Source of the DNA: Phocaeicola oris
GTDB taxonomy: Bacteria; Bacteroidota; Bacteroidia; Bacteroidales; Bacteroidaceae
Direction: 5' to 3'
Length of the DNA stretch: 64,000 bases
Assembly: GCF_021295095.1 (NCBI RefSeq)
Contig: NZ_JAJLQX010000002.1
Location: 1-64,000, forward strand
A program made the translations under genes and the position numbers. The notes beneath the pieces are model-generated. The model had not been told where the DNA came from and ran no database searches. It saw only the letters and a program-made list of their open reading frames with translations. Below, in pieces: positions 51,879-60,578 of this stretch (the first letter of the stretch is position 1; the number at the start of each line of letters is the position of its first letter).

Positions 51879-54467
51879 ATGAATTTTGATAACTTTACAA
51901 TTAAATCTCAAGAGGCGATTCAAGAAGCGGTGAACCTTGCACAACGCAACGGTCAACAAGCTATTGAACCGGAACATCTTTTAGCCGGAGTGCTGAAAGT
52001 GAGCGAGAATGTTACCAATTTCATTTTCCAAAAATTGGGCATTAATACTCAACAAATCAGTACACAACTCACCCAAAAGATAGCGTCTTTTCCCAAAGTA
52101 TCGGGTGGAGAATCTTATTTAAGCCGAGAAAGCAACGATGTGTTGCAGAAAGCAAACCAATATGCCTCTGAAATGGGCGATCAATTTGTTTCTGTGGAAG
52201 CCATCATTCTCGCGTTGCTGACTGTTAACAGCGGTGTTTCTTCAATATTAAAAGATAACGGCATGAACGAGGCTGACCTTCGTGCGGCTATTCAGGAGTT
52301 GCGTCAGGGAAACAAGGTTACATCACAGTCGGCTGATTCCAATTATCAGGCTCTGAGCAAGTACGCTATTAACCTGAACGAACAAGCCCGTGAGGGTAAA
52401 CTTGACCCTGTCATTGGTCGTGACGAGGAAATCCGACGCATACTGCAAATATTAAGTCGTCGAACAAAGAACAATCCGATATTGTTGGGTGCTCCGGGTA
52501 CCGGCAAGACAGCCATCATAGAAGGATTGGCTCACCGTGTCATCCGTGGCGATGTGCCTGAAAACTTGAAAGATAAAGTGGTTTACTCGTTAGATATGGG
52601 TGCCTTGATTGCCGGTGCTAAATACAAAGGAGAATTTGAGGAGCGGTTGAAGTCGGTTATCAATGAGGTGAAAGCCTCGGAAGGTAACATCATACTGTTT
52701 ATTGATGAGATTCACACTTTGGTAGGCGCAGGACAGAGCGAAGGTGCCATGGATGCCGCCAATATACTAAAACCTGCTTTGGCTCGTGGTGAGATTCGCT
52801 GTATAGGCGCTACCACCTTCGACGAATATCAAAAATACTTCGAGAAAGATAAAGCACTGGAACGTAGGTTCCAGACTGTGATGGTGGATGAGCCGTCGGT
52901 TGAAGATGCTATCTCCATTCTGCGTGGTTTGAAAGAACGTTACGAGAATCATCATAAAGTGCGTATCATGGACGAAGCCATCATCGCTGCCGTTCAGTTG
53001 AGCGACCGTTACATCACAGAGCGTTTCTTACCGGATAAGGCCATCGACCTGATGGATGAAGCGGCTGCCAAGTTAAGAATGGAGCGTGATTCTGTTCCTG
53101 AAGAACTGGATGAGATCACTCGTAAATTAAAGCAGCTGGAAATTGAGCGTGAAGCCATCAAACGTGAAAAGGATGAAGCAAAGTTAGCTCTATTAAATAA
53201 GGATATTTCCGATTTACAGGAGCAGGAGACTTCGTTACGTGCGAAATGGCAAGCCGAAAAGAACTTGGTAAACAAGATTCAGGAGAATAAAAAGCAGATG
53301 GAGCAATTGAAGTATGAAGCCGACCGTGCTGAACGCGAAGGTGATTACGGCAAAGTGGCTGAAATCCGTTACGGCAAACTCCGGAACCTTGATAATGACA
53401 TCAAACAGATTCAGGAAAAGTTAAAAGCAACACAGGGCGGTAACGCGATGATCAAAGAAGAGGTTACGGCAAACGACATTGCCGAAGTCGTTTCGCGTTG
53501 GACCGGCATACCGGTAACCAAGATGATGCAAAGCGAACGCGAAAAGCTGCTTTACATGGAAGATGAGTTGCACAAACGCGTCATCGGTCAGGATGAGGCT
53601 ATCAAGGCTGTCAGCGATGCCGTACGCCGCAGTCGTGCAGGACTGCAAGACCCCAACCGTCCCATCGGTTCGTTTATCTTCTTAGGTACCACAGGTGTTG
53701 GAAAGACGGAATTAGCAAAGGCGTTAGCCGACTATCTCTTCAATGATGAAAAGATGATGACTCGAATTGATATGAGCGAGTACCAAGAGAAGTTCAGTGT
53801 CTCTCGTTTAATCGGCGCGCCTCCGGGATATGTCGGTTACGAAGAAGGCGGTCAGTTGACTGAAGCAGTTCGTCGTAAGCCGTACTCCGTAGTCTTATTC
53901 GATGAAATAGAAAAGGCTCACCCTGATGTGTTCAATATCCTGCTTCAGGTATTGGATGATGGTCGATTGACCGACAGTAAAGGTCGCACGGTAAATTTCA
54001 AGAACACCATTATCATCATGACTTCTAACTTGGGCAGTCAGTACATCCAGAGTCAGTTCGAGAAGATGAATGACCGGAACAAGGAACTGATTATCGAGGA
54101 AACCAAGCAAGAAATATTAAACATGCTGAAGAAGACGATTCGTCCGGAATTCCTGAATCGTATTGATGAAACCATCATGTTCTTGCCACTGAATCAGAAT
54201 CAGATTAAAGACATTGTCAAGTTGCAAATCAAAGGTGTACAGAAAATATTGAGTGGCAATGGTGTTACATTGCAAATATCTAACGAGGCTGTAGAGTTCC
54301 TTGCGCATGTAGGTTACGATCCGGAGTTTGGCGCCCGTCCTGTCAAGCGTGCACTGCAACGTTACTTACTGAACGACTTAGCAAAGAAAATGTTGAGTGG
54401 TGAGGTAGACAAGTCGAAGACAATTATTGTCGAAGCAAATGAGAATGGCTTAATCTTTAGGAATTAA
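51879..54467 (+). CDS. clpB: ATP-dependent disaggregase ClpB
   Basis: An 862-residue Hsp100 chaperone that rescues aggregated proteins with DnaK. N-domain ([20 protein letters not shown]), first AAA module with Walker [17 protein letters not shown] and Walker [16 protein letters not shown], coiled-coil M domain (residues about 400-530, [20 protein letters not shown]), second module with [34 protein letters not shown] and [16 protein letters not shown]. All motifs present and length normal. Stands alone and is followed by a terminator. Confidence 0.97.
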   Translation: MNFDNFTIKSQEAIQEAVNLAQRNGQQAIEPEHLLAGVLKVSENVTNFIFQKLGINTQQISTQLTQKIASFPKVSGGESYLSRESNDVLQKANQYASEMGDQFVSVEAIILALLTVNSGVSSILKDNGMNEADLRAAIQELRQGNKVTSQSADSNYQALSKYAINLNEQAREGKLDPVIGRDEEIRRILQILSRRTKNNPILLGAPGTGKTAIIEGLAHRVIRGDVPENLKDKVVYSLDMGALIAGAKYKGEFEERLKSVINEVKASEGNIILFIDEIHTLVGAGQSEGAMDAANILKPALARGEIRCIGATTFDEYQKYFEKDKALERRFQTVMVDEPSVEDAISILRGLKERYENHHKVRIMDEAIIAAVQLSDRYITERFLPDKAIDLMDEAAAKLRMERDSVPEELDEITRKLKQLEIEREAIKREKDEAKLALLNKDISDLQEQETSLRAKWQAEKNLVNKIQENKKQMEQLKYEADRAEREGDYGKVAEIRYGKLRNLDNDIKQIQEKLKATQGGNAMIKEEVTANDIAEVVSRWTGIPVTKMMQSEREKLLYMEDELHKRVIGQDEAIKAVSDAVRRSRAGLQDPNRPIGSFIFLGTTGVGKTELAKALADYLFNDEKMMTRIDMSEYQEKFSVSRLIGAPPGYVGYEEGGQLTEAVRRKPYSVVLFDEIEKAHPDVFNILLQVLDDGRLTDSKGRTVNFKNTIIIMTSNLGSQYIQSQFEKMNDRNKELIIEETKQEILNMLKKTIRPEFLNRIDETIMFLPLNQNQIKDIVKLQIKGVQKILSGNGVTLQISNEAVEFLAHVGYDPEFGARPVKRALQRYLLNDLAKKMLSGEVDKSKTIIVEANENGLIFRN

Positions 54468-54522
54468 TGATTCCGCTATAAGATAGCATTTATTGACTCG
54501 TTAATGAAACGCATTTAAAGAG

Positions 54523-54565
54523 AATCCGCAATGCCTGTTGATTGGTATTGCGGATTTATTTTTAT
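54523..54565 (+). terminator. Intrinsic terminator of clpB
   Basis: AATCCGCAAT (54523-54532) pairs perfectly with ATTGCGGATT (54547-54556), followed by TATTTTTATA. Confidence 0.8.
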
Positions 54566-54611
54566 AAAAAGATATTCTATAACGTATGAACAAATAAAGT
54601 GACGCAATCTA

Positions 54612-54707
54612 ATTGAACAACTCATGCGGATCAGTTGAACAACTCATGCGGATCAGTTGAACAACTCATGCGGATCACTTGAGCAACTCATACGGATCAG
54701 TTTGCCG
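54612..54707. repeat. Dispersed 22-bp-unit repeat family, copy D
   Basis: Four tandem units with CAACTCAT starts at 54618, 54640, 54662 and 54684 (22-bp period), core CAACTCATGCGGATCA, ending CAGTTTGCCG like copy B. It lies between the convergent clpB and ABC transporter genes. Confidence 0.9.
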
Positions 54708-54726
54708 ATCTATGCTACACAAACAT

Positions 54727-56382
54727 TCAAACCTTCTTATACTTTTCCAATCGGATGGTATCAGAGCAATAATCGGCTATCATCTCATGATGGGTAATAA
54801 AAATCATCGTCTTATCGGGATAATGCGCTATAAGACGTTGCATAAGGAAATGTTCGGTACCTTTATCGAGAGAGGAACTAAACTCATCGAGAAGCAAGAC
54901 GCTACCCTTTCGGAGCAACCCGCGAGCGATGGCAATACGCTGAGCCTGCCCTTCACTCAGTCCGCTACCCTGCTCTCCGCAAACAGTATCAAGTCCTTCC
55001 GGAAGATCTTTAACAAAATCGGCAACAGTGGTATGGAGTACATCATAGAGTTGTTCATCGGTGGCATCGGGATCACCCAAGAGTAAGTTCTCTCGAATGG
55101 TTCCGCTAAGCAAAGAGTTGCCTTGCGGAACATAAACCATGTTAGAACGGCTCTCCGCGTCGGCAATGATACGCTCTTTTTCATTATAAAGTTCTATACT
55201 CCCTGACTGTGGTTTCAGTAACGAAAGAATCAGTCGGACAGTCGTGCTCTTACCGGCTCCCGTTTCTCCCATCACAGCGGTACGGCTTCCGGGCTTAAAA
55301 TCGTGAGTGAAATGCAAAAGCACCGGCTCTCCTTCTTCATAGCCGAAGGTAACATCTTTCATAAGGATGCCGACTTTCCCTTCCAGCCAATGCTTTTCCG
55401 TAATATCCTCTCCCTGCATTATTTCCAACTCATGCAGTCGATCAATAGAAGTAGTAGCATGCACAAACTGAGGCAGCAGTCGCGTAAGCTCCACCGTAGG
55501 ACGTTGAATCTGATTTACCAATTGCAAGAATGCACTCATGATACCAAAGGTAATAATCCCTGCCTTCAGCTGGAAGACACTCCAAATAAAAACAATGAGA
55601 TACCCTGTGATAAAGCCAAACGAGACCATCGCTCTGGAAAACAGCGAGAATTTAGTCCGGTCCATAGTCTGTCCGTAAAGCGTTTGTTGCAGGGAATCCA
55701 ATTTATCGGCCATGATTCCATTCTGTTCCATCGTCTGAATCACCGTCTTATGTTGAATGCTCTCCTGCAGCACGCTCTGCACATTGCTATCGGTCGACCG
55801 GATATCTTTAGTCAGTTTGCGCATCCGCTTAATATATATCTTGCTCAGCACCAAGAAGACAGGCATAGTAAAGACAATACACCATGCCAAAGCCGGACTA
55901 AGATGATAAAGGAACAGAAAAGCCGCTAACAGATTTATCAATGTTATAACAAGGTTCGGAAGAGAACTGCATATTGTCTCTGTCACCACGCGCACATCTT
56001 CTTCCAGACGGTTCAGAATATCTCCACTATGGAGTTGGTCTTTTCCCATCCACTTGACATTCATCAGGTGAGTAAAAAGATTGTGGCGTATACGGTTTTT
56101 CATTTTTATCTCCGTCTGATTGGTGTACCAATTGTTGGCTAAAGCCGTGCCAATAGAGGTAAACATAAAAACAACCAACAGAACAAGATATAAATAAAAA
56201 ATAAAAGCGGTATGGTCAATGTATCCGGTAGCCATATCTATCAGCTGCTTACTGAAATAAATAAACAACAATCCCGCCGCTACTCGAATCACTCCGAGCG
56301 CGCAATTGACCAGCAACCGGTGGCGAATACCATTGGTTGCCGTCCAAAGCCACTTTGCTATCCGTCCGACTGTGGTGAACAT
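54727..56382 (-). CDS. ABC exporter, membrane-ATPase fusion
   Basis: A 551-residue half-transporter: six helices (residues about 20-300, including LINLLAAFLFLYHLSPALAW), then an ATPase with Walker A VMGETGAGKSTTVRL, Q-loop MVYVPQGNSLLSG, signature GLSEGQAQRIAIARGLL, Walker B VLLLDEFSSSLD and FITHHE. No peptidase domain. Typical of peptide or lipid exporters. Last of a four-gene operon (HPr-kinase-like, S26-like, PqqD-like, ABC) with 0-2 base gaps, so it likely exports the product of those genes. Confidence 0.9.
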   Translation of the reverse strand: MFTTVGRIAKWLWTATNGIRHRLLVNCALGVIRVAAGLLFIYFSKQLIDMATGYIDHTAFIFYLYLVLLVVFMFTSIGTALANNWYTNQTEIKMKNRIRHNLFTHLMNVKWMGKDQLHSGDILNRLEEDVRVVTETICSSLPNLVITLINLLAAFLFLYHLSPALAWCIVFTMPVFLVLSKIYIKRMRKLTKDIRSTDSNVQSVLQESIQHKTVIQTMEQNGIMADKLDSLQQTLYGQTMDRTKFSLFSRAMVSFGFITGYLIVFIWSVFQLKAGIITFGIMSAFLQLVNQIQRPTVELTRLLPQFVHATTSIDRLHELEIMQGEDITEKHWLEGKVGILMKDVTFGYEEGEPVLLHFTHDFKPGSRTAVMGETGAGKSTTVRLILSLLKPQSGSIELYNEKERIIADAESRSNMVYVPQGNSLLSGTIRENLLLGDPDATDEQLYDVLHTTVADFVKDLPEGLDTVCGEQGSGLSEGQAQRIAIARGLLRKGSVLLLDEFSSSLDKGTEHFLMQRLIAHYPDKTMIFITHHEMIADYCSDTIRLEKYKKV

Positions 56383-56648
56383 TATTCTGTTAATCCAACT
56401 TCAGTCCATCGGGCAATGATGTCTTTCGCGTCTCTTTCAGCTACCGAGGCATCAATTTCATACTCTTTCTCAAGAAGAGAAGCTACATCCTGCTCAGTAA
56501 AATCTTTACCTTCCAACTGTTTCCACAGATAAGCAGCTGTAGCATTCAGCGCAACAATTTTATTAAAATTTACCTGTGCCAGACCTTCGCCTATCACAAC
56601 TTCTTTATCGCCTATCCGACGTAACACAAATCCTTTCTTAATTTTCAT
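56382..56648 (-). CDS. PqqD-family peptide-binding protein
   Basis: An 88-residue protein: MKIKKGFVLRRIGDKEVVIG, then NFNKIVALNATAAYLWKQLE and SLLEKEYEIDASVAERDAKD. This is the PqqD/RRE fold, which binds precursor peptides and presents them to modifying enzymes (as in PQQ and lasso-peptide B1 proteins). The stop overlaps the exporter start by one base. In Bacteroides such proteins are common with no obvious precursor or radical-SAM enzyme nearby. Confidence 0.82.
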   Translation of the reverse strand: MKIKKGFVLRRIGDKEVVIGEGLAQVNFNKIVALNATAAYLWKQLEGKDFTEQDVASLLEKEYEIDASVAERDAKDIIARWTEVGLTE

Positions 56649-56649
56649 A

Positions 56650-57114
56650 TCATATACGTTTATATATAGCCAAAATCCAACGTCGGACAGGTAAGAGTCG
56701 CTTCCATAGACGAGCTTTCTTCCGTTCCTCCGGAGTGTTCGGATTAATCTCTTTGTTCTTTTTTATAATTTTATTCACTCTTCCTATAATATGCTTCCGA
56801 TAGCATTGCTCCATACCGCGAATATTTCCATCCCCCATCAGCACCACTTTTGCGTCCGGCTGATTTCCTTCAATGAAAATAACGCGATGAAGCACATATT
56901 GCCCTTCCGCAATTCTTGCCAAAACGATATCCCCTATTTGATATTCAAGATACTTTTCCAGCTCCACGCTATCCTTATCGCCTGTAATGAAAGGAAGCAT
57001 ACTGTTACCTTTCACCAGAATGGTTACTTTACGTCCTTCATCTAATAGACGCTCGGTTTCACCCAACAATATGGCGTTGGGAAAAATCAGTTTATTGATT
57101 TTTATCTCATCCAT
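56650..57114 (-). CDS. S24/S26-like peptidase
   Basis: A 154-residue protein with VTILVKGNSMLPFITGDKD (catalytic Ser of the S26/LexA-type fold) and IGDIVLARIAEGQYVLHRVI, where His may serve as the base as in the ER/SipW-type signal peptidases rather than Lys. No transmembrane helix is visible near the N-terminus, unlike true signal peptidases. One base separates it from PqqD. It may cleave a leader or be a non-catalytic relative. Confidence 0.75.
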   Translation of the reverse strand: MDEIKINKLIFPNAILLGETERLLDEGRKVTILVKGNSMLPFITGDKDSVELEKYLEYQIGDIVLARIAEGQYVLHRVIFIEGNQPDAKVVLMGDGNIRGMEQCYRKHIIGRVNKIIKKNKEINPNTPEERKKARLWKRLLPVRRWILAIYKRI

Positions 57115-57115
57115 T

Positions 57116-58003
57116 TTACTCTCCGGTTAAAGCATGAAAGCTCATCTTCGCGGCAGCCTCATCAGGTAAACACTCAAGACTGAATACAGGAACGTACGTC
57201 GCCAATTCATTCAACGTCTCATTCATGCCATCAGCCATCTGTTTATCCCACTTCATTCCCGATACCGTAGGAAGCAACGTAGCGTATGCCTGAAGAGTAT
57301 CCAATGGGGTAATATTGTTCTTCGGAGCCTGCCACAGACGAACGAAACCGCCTATCTCAACAGAATCGTTCTTATAGCAAGGAGTCTTGCCACTCCATGG
57401 AGTTCCCCAGACCTTTACTTTGCCATCTTTACTGATTCCTATAGCCGGATTATCATCGTTCAGAAGTTCTGTATCATCAATATATTTAAGCCATAAGCGA
57501 CTATGCGTACTCTTTCCCGTCCCACTCTTCCCAAGGAACAGATAGCCTTTCCCTTTCCGTTTAATAACAGATGCGTGTTGAAGCAAAATATGATGTTGTG
57601 ATCCGGCAAAAGCATAAAGCATCATCATGGCATTGTTAAGCGCGTAGAATCGGAAATCTCTGTTACCTTTAATATACAACTGCCCCTCAGCATAATCTTT
57701 TGTGATAATTAAATAAGCAATCGCTTCAGACTTATTAGATAAAGTCATCTCAATCATCGTCTTATCATTGTGCCGATAAATACAGAACCTCTGTCCCTCT
57801 TCTTCAAAATCTATCAGGAACTCATCTTTCATAACTTCCGGCAAAGGAGTACCATCCGCATGTATAGTTATCTGAAATATCACATCTTCGGATGAAGAAA
57901 TAAGAAAAGGTTGATAATTACTCAGTCTGTCGCTGAGTGTTTCATTCTCAGAGGAATGCATAGCAAAATCCAAGTCTGCCACTTTATAGAAAAACGTTTT
58001 CAC
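57116..58003 (-). CDS. HPr-kinase/PEPCK-fold protein
   Basis: A 295-residue protein. The C-terminal half has the kinase P-loop KGYLFLGKSGTGKSTHSRLW, an acidic pair LLNDDNPAIGI, and WGTPWSGKTPCYKNDSVEIG, the features of HprK-like kinases used in paeninodin-type lasso clusters and other peptide systems. The N-terminal half is not recognisable. First gene of the operon. It could phosphorylate a peptide or small substrate; no HPr gene is nearby. Confidence 0.8.
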   Translation of the reverse strand: MKTFFYKVADLDFAMHSSENETLSDRLSNYQPFLISSSEDVIFQITIHADGTPLPEVMKDEFLIDFEEEGQRFCIYRHNDKTMIEMTLSNKSEAIAYLIITKDYAEGQLYIKGNRDFRFYALNNAMMMLYAFAGSQHHILLQHASVIKRKGKGYLFLGKSGTGKSTHSRLWLKYIDDTELLNDDNPAIGISKDGKVKVWGTPWSGKTPCYKNDSVEIGGFVRLWQAPKNNITPLDTLQAYATLLPTVSGMKWDKQMADGMNETLNELATYVPVFSLECLPDEAAAKMSFHALTGE

Positions 58004-58212
58004 TTTTGTAATATTGTCTTAATTTTGGGATAAAAATAATAAAAAGTTGCGATATAAAAGCAAATCCGGCGACTTAATTCAATGAGTTTCTTTCACTCGC
58101 CCGATTCAGATAGTATAAAAAAGAATTTTTCGGTAAGATAATATTCTTTTTCCTTTGAGTATTAAAAAAAAATATTCAAATTTGGACTCAATTTAAAACA
58201 AGATATCAAAAA

Positions 58213-58602
58213 ATGGAAGATAAAAGGAAAAGTCAGCAAGATTCCGACAAAGAGATTGTTTTCTCTAAAGCTATAAAAGCCGGAAAAAGAATCTACTACT
58301 TAGATGTAAAAAAGAACCGTAAGGACGAGATGTTTATTGCAATCACCGAGAGTAAAAAAATCGTTAACGGAGAAGGAGAAGACGCGCAAATAAGCTTCGA
58401 GAAGCATAAAATATTCCTATATAAAGAGGATTTTGAGAAATTCACTAACGGTCTGAACCAAACTATCCAATACATTGTTGACGCACAAGGACCCATCGTT
58501 CCGCATTATAATGAAAAGGAACAAGAGGAAATACCCGAAGATACAAAGGATAAGGACAATAATGATGAGTTAAACTTTGACAAAATAAAAATAGAGATTT
58601 AA
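58213..58602 (+). CDS. DUF3276 (PUR-alpha-like) protein
   Basis: A 129-residue acidic protein: QDSDKEIVFSKAIKAGKRIY, YLDVKKNRKDEMFIAITESK, ISFEKHKIFLYKEDFEKFTN. This is the DUF3276 family, whose fold corresponds to the PUR repeat that binds single-stranded nucleic acid. Widespread single-copy gene in Bacteroidetes. C-terminal tail acidic. Transcribed divergently from the HPr-kinase-like operon; the 209-base gap contains no clear promoter match. Confidence 0.88.
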   Translation: MEDKRKSQQDSDKEIVFSKAIKAGKRIYYLDVKKNRKDEMFIAITESKKIVNGEGEDAQISFEKHKIFLYKEDFEKFTNGLNQTIQYIVDAQGPIVPHYNEKEQEEIPEDTKDKDNNDELNFDKIKIEI

Positions 58603-58655
58603 TTTTCCGTAAGTAAACAACGTAAAAGCTAACAACAAATTTATCAGCCTTTTAT

Positions 58656-58686
58656 TTTGTATTTTTAAAAATAAATCTTATTTTTG
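58656..58686 (+). promoter_or_regulatory. Full Bacteroidetes promoter for rplY-pth-hslR
   Basis: TTTG (58656-58659), 19-base spacer, TATTTTTG (58679-58686). Both elements match consensus. The transcript leader is about 85 bases and includes a possible hairpin (TCACCGTGCA to TGCATAGTGTGA, 58701-58728). Confidence 0.85.
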
Positions 58687-58778
58687 CACCGCTTTTTAGC
58701 TCACCGTGCAGAACATGCATAGTGTGATGGCGAATTAAGCAGTAAACTTAATTTAGAGTAACACTAAAATTTAAAGAA

Positions 58779-59411
58779 ATGAAATCAATTGACATTAAAG
58801 GTATCTTTCGTAAGGATCTTGGTAAGAAGGCTACAAAAGCCTTACGTAAAGAAAACATTGTTCCTTGCGTCATTTATGGCGCTGCAAAGAACGATAAAGG
58901 TGAAACTTCTGTAACCCATTTTCAAGTTCCTGCAGGTAATCTCCGTAAGTTAATATATACTCCGGAAATCTTCGTTGTTAATCTGGAAATTGATGGCGTA
59001 GTTAAGAATGCTATTCTTCAGGAAGTTCAATTCCACCCATTGCACGAGCAGATTTTACACATTGATTTCCTTGAAATTGATGAAGCTAAACCTATCGTAA
59101 TGAATGTTCCTGTTGTTCTTCAGGGCTTGGCTCCCGGTGTTCTATCCGGAGGTAAATTGCATCATCAAATGCGCAAGCTGAAAGTTCGCGCGCTCTATAC
59201 CGCTATCCCAGAGTTCTTGACTGTGGATATTTCTAAACTAAAATTAGGCAAGTCAATTAAAGTTGGCGATTTGAAGTTTGATAACCTTGAGTTGCTCAAC
59301 CCGAAAGATGCTGTCGTATGTTCAGTTAAGACTACTCGTTCTGCAGTTGAAGATTCCAATGCTGCTACAGAAACTGACGCAACAGAAGCTGAACCGGCTA
59401 ATGCTGAGTAA
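58779..59411 (+). CDS. rplY: 50S ribosomal protein bL25 (CTC family)
   Basis: A 210-residue protein: SIDIKGIFRKDLGKKATKAL and NIVPCVIYGAAKNDKGE give the 5S-rRNA-binding N-domain, and IDFLEIDEAKPIVMNVPVVL begins the TL5/CTC C-terminal domain. C-terminus is Ala/Glu/Thr-rich. Binds 5S rRNA. Starts the rplY-pth-hslR operon from the promoter at 58656. Confidence 0.97.
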   Translation: MKSIDIKGIFRKDLGKKATKALRKENIVPCVIYGAAKNDKGETSVTHFQVPAGNLRKLIYTPEIFVVNLEIDGVVKNAILQEVQFHPLHEQILHIDFLEIDEAKPIVMNVPVVLQGLAPGVLSGGKLHHQMRKLKVRALYTAIPEFLTVDISKLKLGKSIKVGDLKFDNLELLNPKDAVVCSVKTTRSAVEDSNAATETDATEAEPANAE

Positions 59412-59432
59412 AAATAAAGATATTCCATTTAA

Positions 59433-59996
59433 ATGAAATATTTGATCGTAGGTCTGGGCAATATCGGCGATGAGTACGATGAAACCCGACATAACATAGG
59501 ATTTCACATATTGGACGCCTTTGCAAAGGCGTCCAATTGTGTTTTTGAAGACCGACGCTATGGCTTTGTAGGAAATACTTCATTCCGAGGCAGGCAATTG
59601 GTTCTTCTGAAACCATCTACTTATATGAATCTAAGTGGATTAGCCGTCCGTTACTGGATGCAAAAAGAAAAAATTCCGGTTGAAAACTTACTCGTGCTGG
59701 TTGACGATGTAGCACTCCCATTTGGAACACTCCGTTTGAAACCGAAAGGCAGTTGCGGTGGACATAATGGTCTGAGGAACATTGAAGATAATATAGGAAC
59801 ACAAAACTATGCACGTCTTCGCTTTGGTATAGGAAATGATTTCATGCATGGACGAGAAGCAGATTATGTATTAAGTAAATTCTCGGAAGAAGAGTTTGCG
59901 AAGATGGAAGAACGTGTAGAAAAAGCCTGCGATATAATTAGGAGCTTTACATTTGCCGGTATTCAAACTACGATGAATCAATTCAACAATCAGTAA
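59433..59996 (+). CDS. pth: Peptidyl-tRNA hydrolase
   Basis: Frees tRNA from prematurely released peptidyl-tRNA. The 187-residue enzyme has the start [20 protein letters not shown] with catalytic His, [19 protein letters not shown] and [20 protein letters not shown]. Complete. Position after rplY is conserved in bacteria. An exact 26-bp palindrome lies inside the coding sequence (59511-59536). Confidence 0.97.
   Translation: MKYLIVGLGNIGDEYDETRHNIGFHILDAFAKASNCVFEDRRYGFVGNTSFRGRQLVLLKPSTYMNLSGLAVRYWMQKEKIPVENLLVLVDDVALPFGTLRLKPKGSCGGHNGLRNIEDNIGTQNYARLRFGIGNDFMHGREADYVLSKFSEEEFAKMEERVEKACDIIRSFTFAGIQTTMNQFNNQ
59511..59536. repeat. Perfect 26-bp palindrome within pth
   Basis: TTGGACGCCTTTG is immediately followed by its exact inverse complement CAAAGGCGTCCAA. 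In mRNA this gives a strong hairpin near the 5' end of pth. Confidence 0.9.
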
Positions 59997-59997
59997 G

Positions 59998-60432
59998 ATG
60001 GAAACAGAAGCGAGAATAGATAAATGGATGTGGGCGACTCGCATATTCAAAACACGTACCATTGCAGCTGAAGCATGCAAAAAAGGACGAGTCAGCATAA
60101 ACGGGGTTCATGTTAAGGCTTCACATACCGTTAAGGAAGGTACGGTAATTCAAGTCCGTAAACCACCTATTACCTACTCTTTCAAGGTTCTGCGACCTAT
60201 AGAAAACAGAGTAGGCGCAAAACTTGTTCCGCAAATGATAGAGAATGTCACTCCGCACGACCAATACGAATTACTGGAGATGAGCAAAATCAGCGGATTT
60301 GTAAACAGAGCGAAAGGAACAGGCCGTCCTACCAAAAGAGACAGACGCAAATTAGACGAGTTTATCGCTCCGGAATATTTTCCGGAAGATGACGGCTTCG
60401 ACTTCGATTTTGATTTTGACGAAAATAAGTAA
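59998..60432 (+). CDS. hslR: S4-domain RNA-binding protein (Hsp15/RqcP-like)
   Basis: A 144-residue protein beginning RIDKWMWATRIFKTRTIAAE, with AACKKGRVSINGVHVKASHTV, the S4 fold that binds rRNA or tRNA on the 50S subunit; relatives recycle stalled subunits. A basic stretch and acidic tail (DDGFDFDFDFDENK) follow. One base separates it from the pth stop, so it is the third gene of the operon. Confidence 0.92.
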   Translation: METEARIDKWMWATRIFKTRTIAAEACKKGRVSINGVHVKASHTVKEGTVIQVRKPPITYSFKVLRPIENRVGAKLVPQMIENVTPHDQYELLEMSKISGFVNRAKGTGRPTKRDRRKLDEFIAPEYFPEDDGFDFDFDFDENK

Positions 60433-60490
60433 CAACGTCATCAACTTGTACCCCAAAGTATCTATAAAACTTATTATTAAAAGATTGAAT

Positions 60491-60532
60491 AAAGTAACGC
60501 GTATGAACCAACCGATTCATACGCGTTACTTT
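60491..60532. terminator. Bidirectional terminator hairpin (repeat copy E)
   Basis: AAAGTAACGCGTATGAA (60491-60507) pairs perfectly with its inverse (60516-60532) over an 8-base loop. It lies between the convergent hslR and peptidase genes. The stem contains the CATACGCGTTAC element related to the dispersed repeats; a further TCCTGATGAATACGGCAACTC piece follows at 60541-60561. Confidence 0.75.
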
Positions 60533-60578
60533 ATAAATACTCCTGATGAATACGGCAACTCAACCGTAACATATTTCT

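Noticed and set aside
54612-54707. Four regular repeats as a replication or partition iteron set
   Set aside because: No replication or partition gene is adjacent and the same family recurs between unrelated chromosomal genes.
55303-55929. 208-codon plus-strand frame
   Set aside because: Antisense to the ABC exporter whose motifs are complete; no domain signal.
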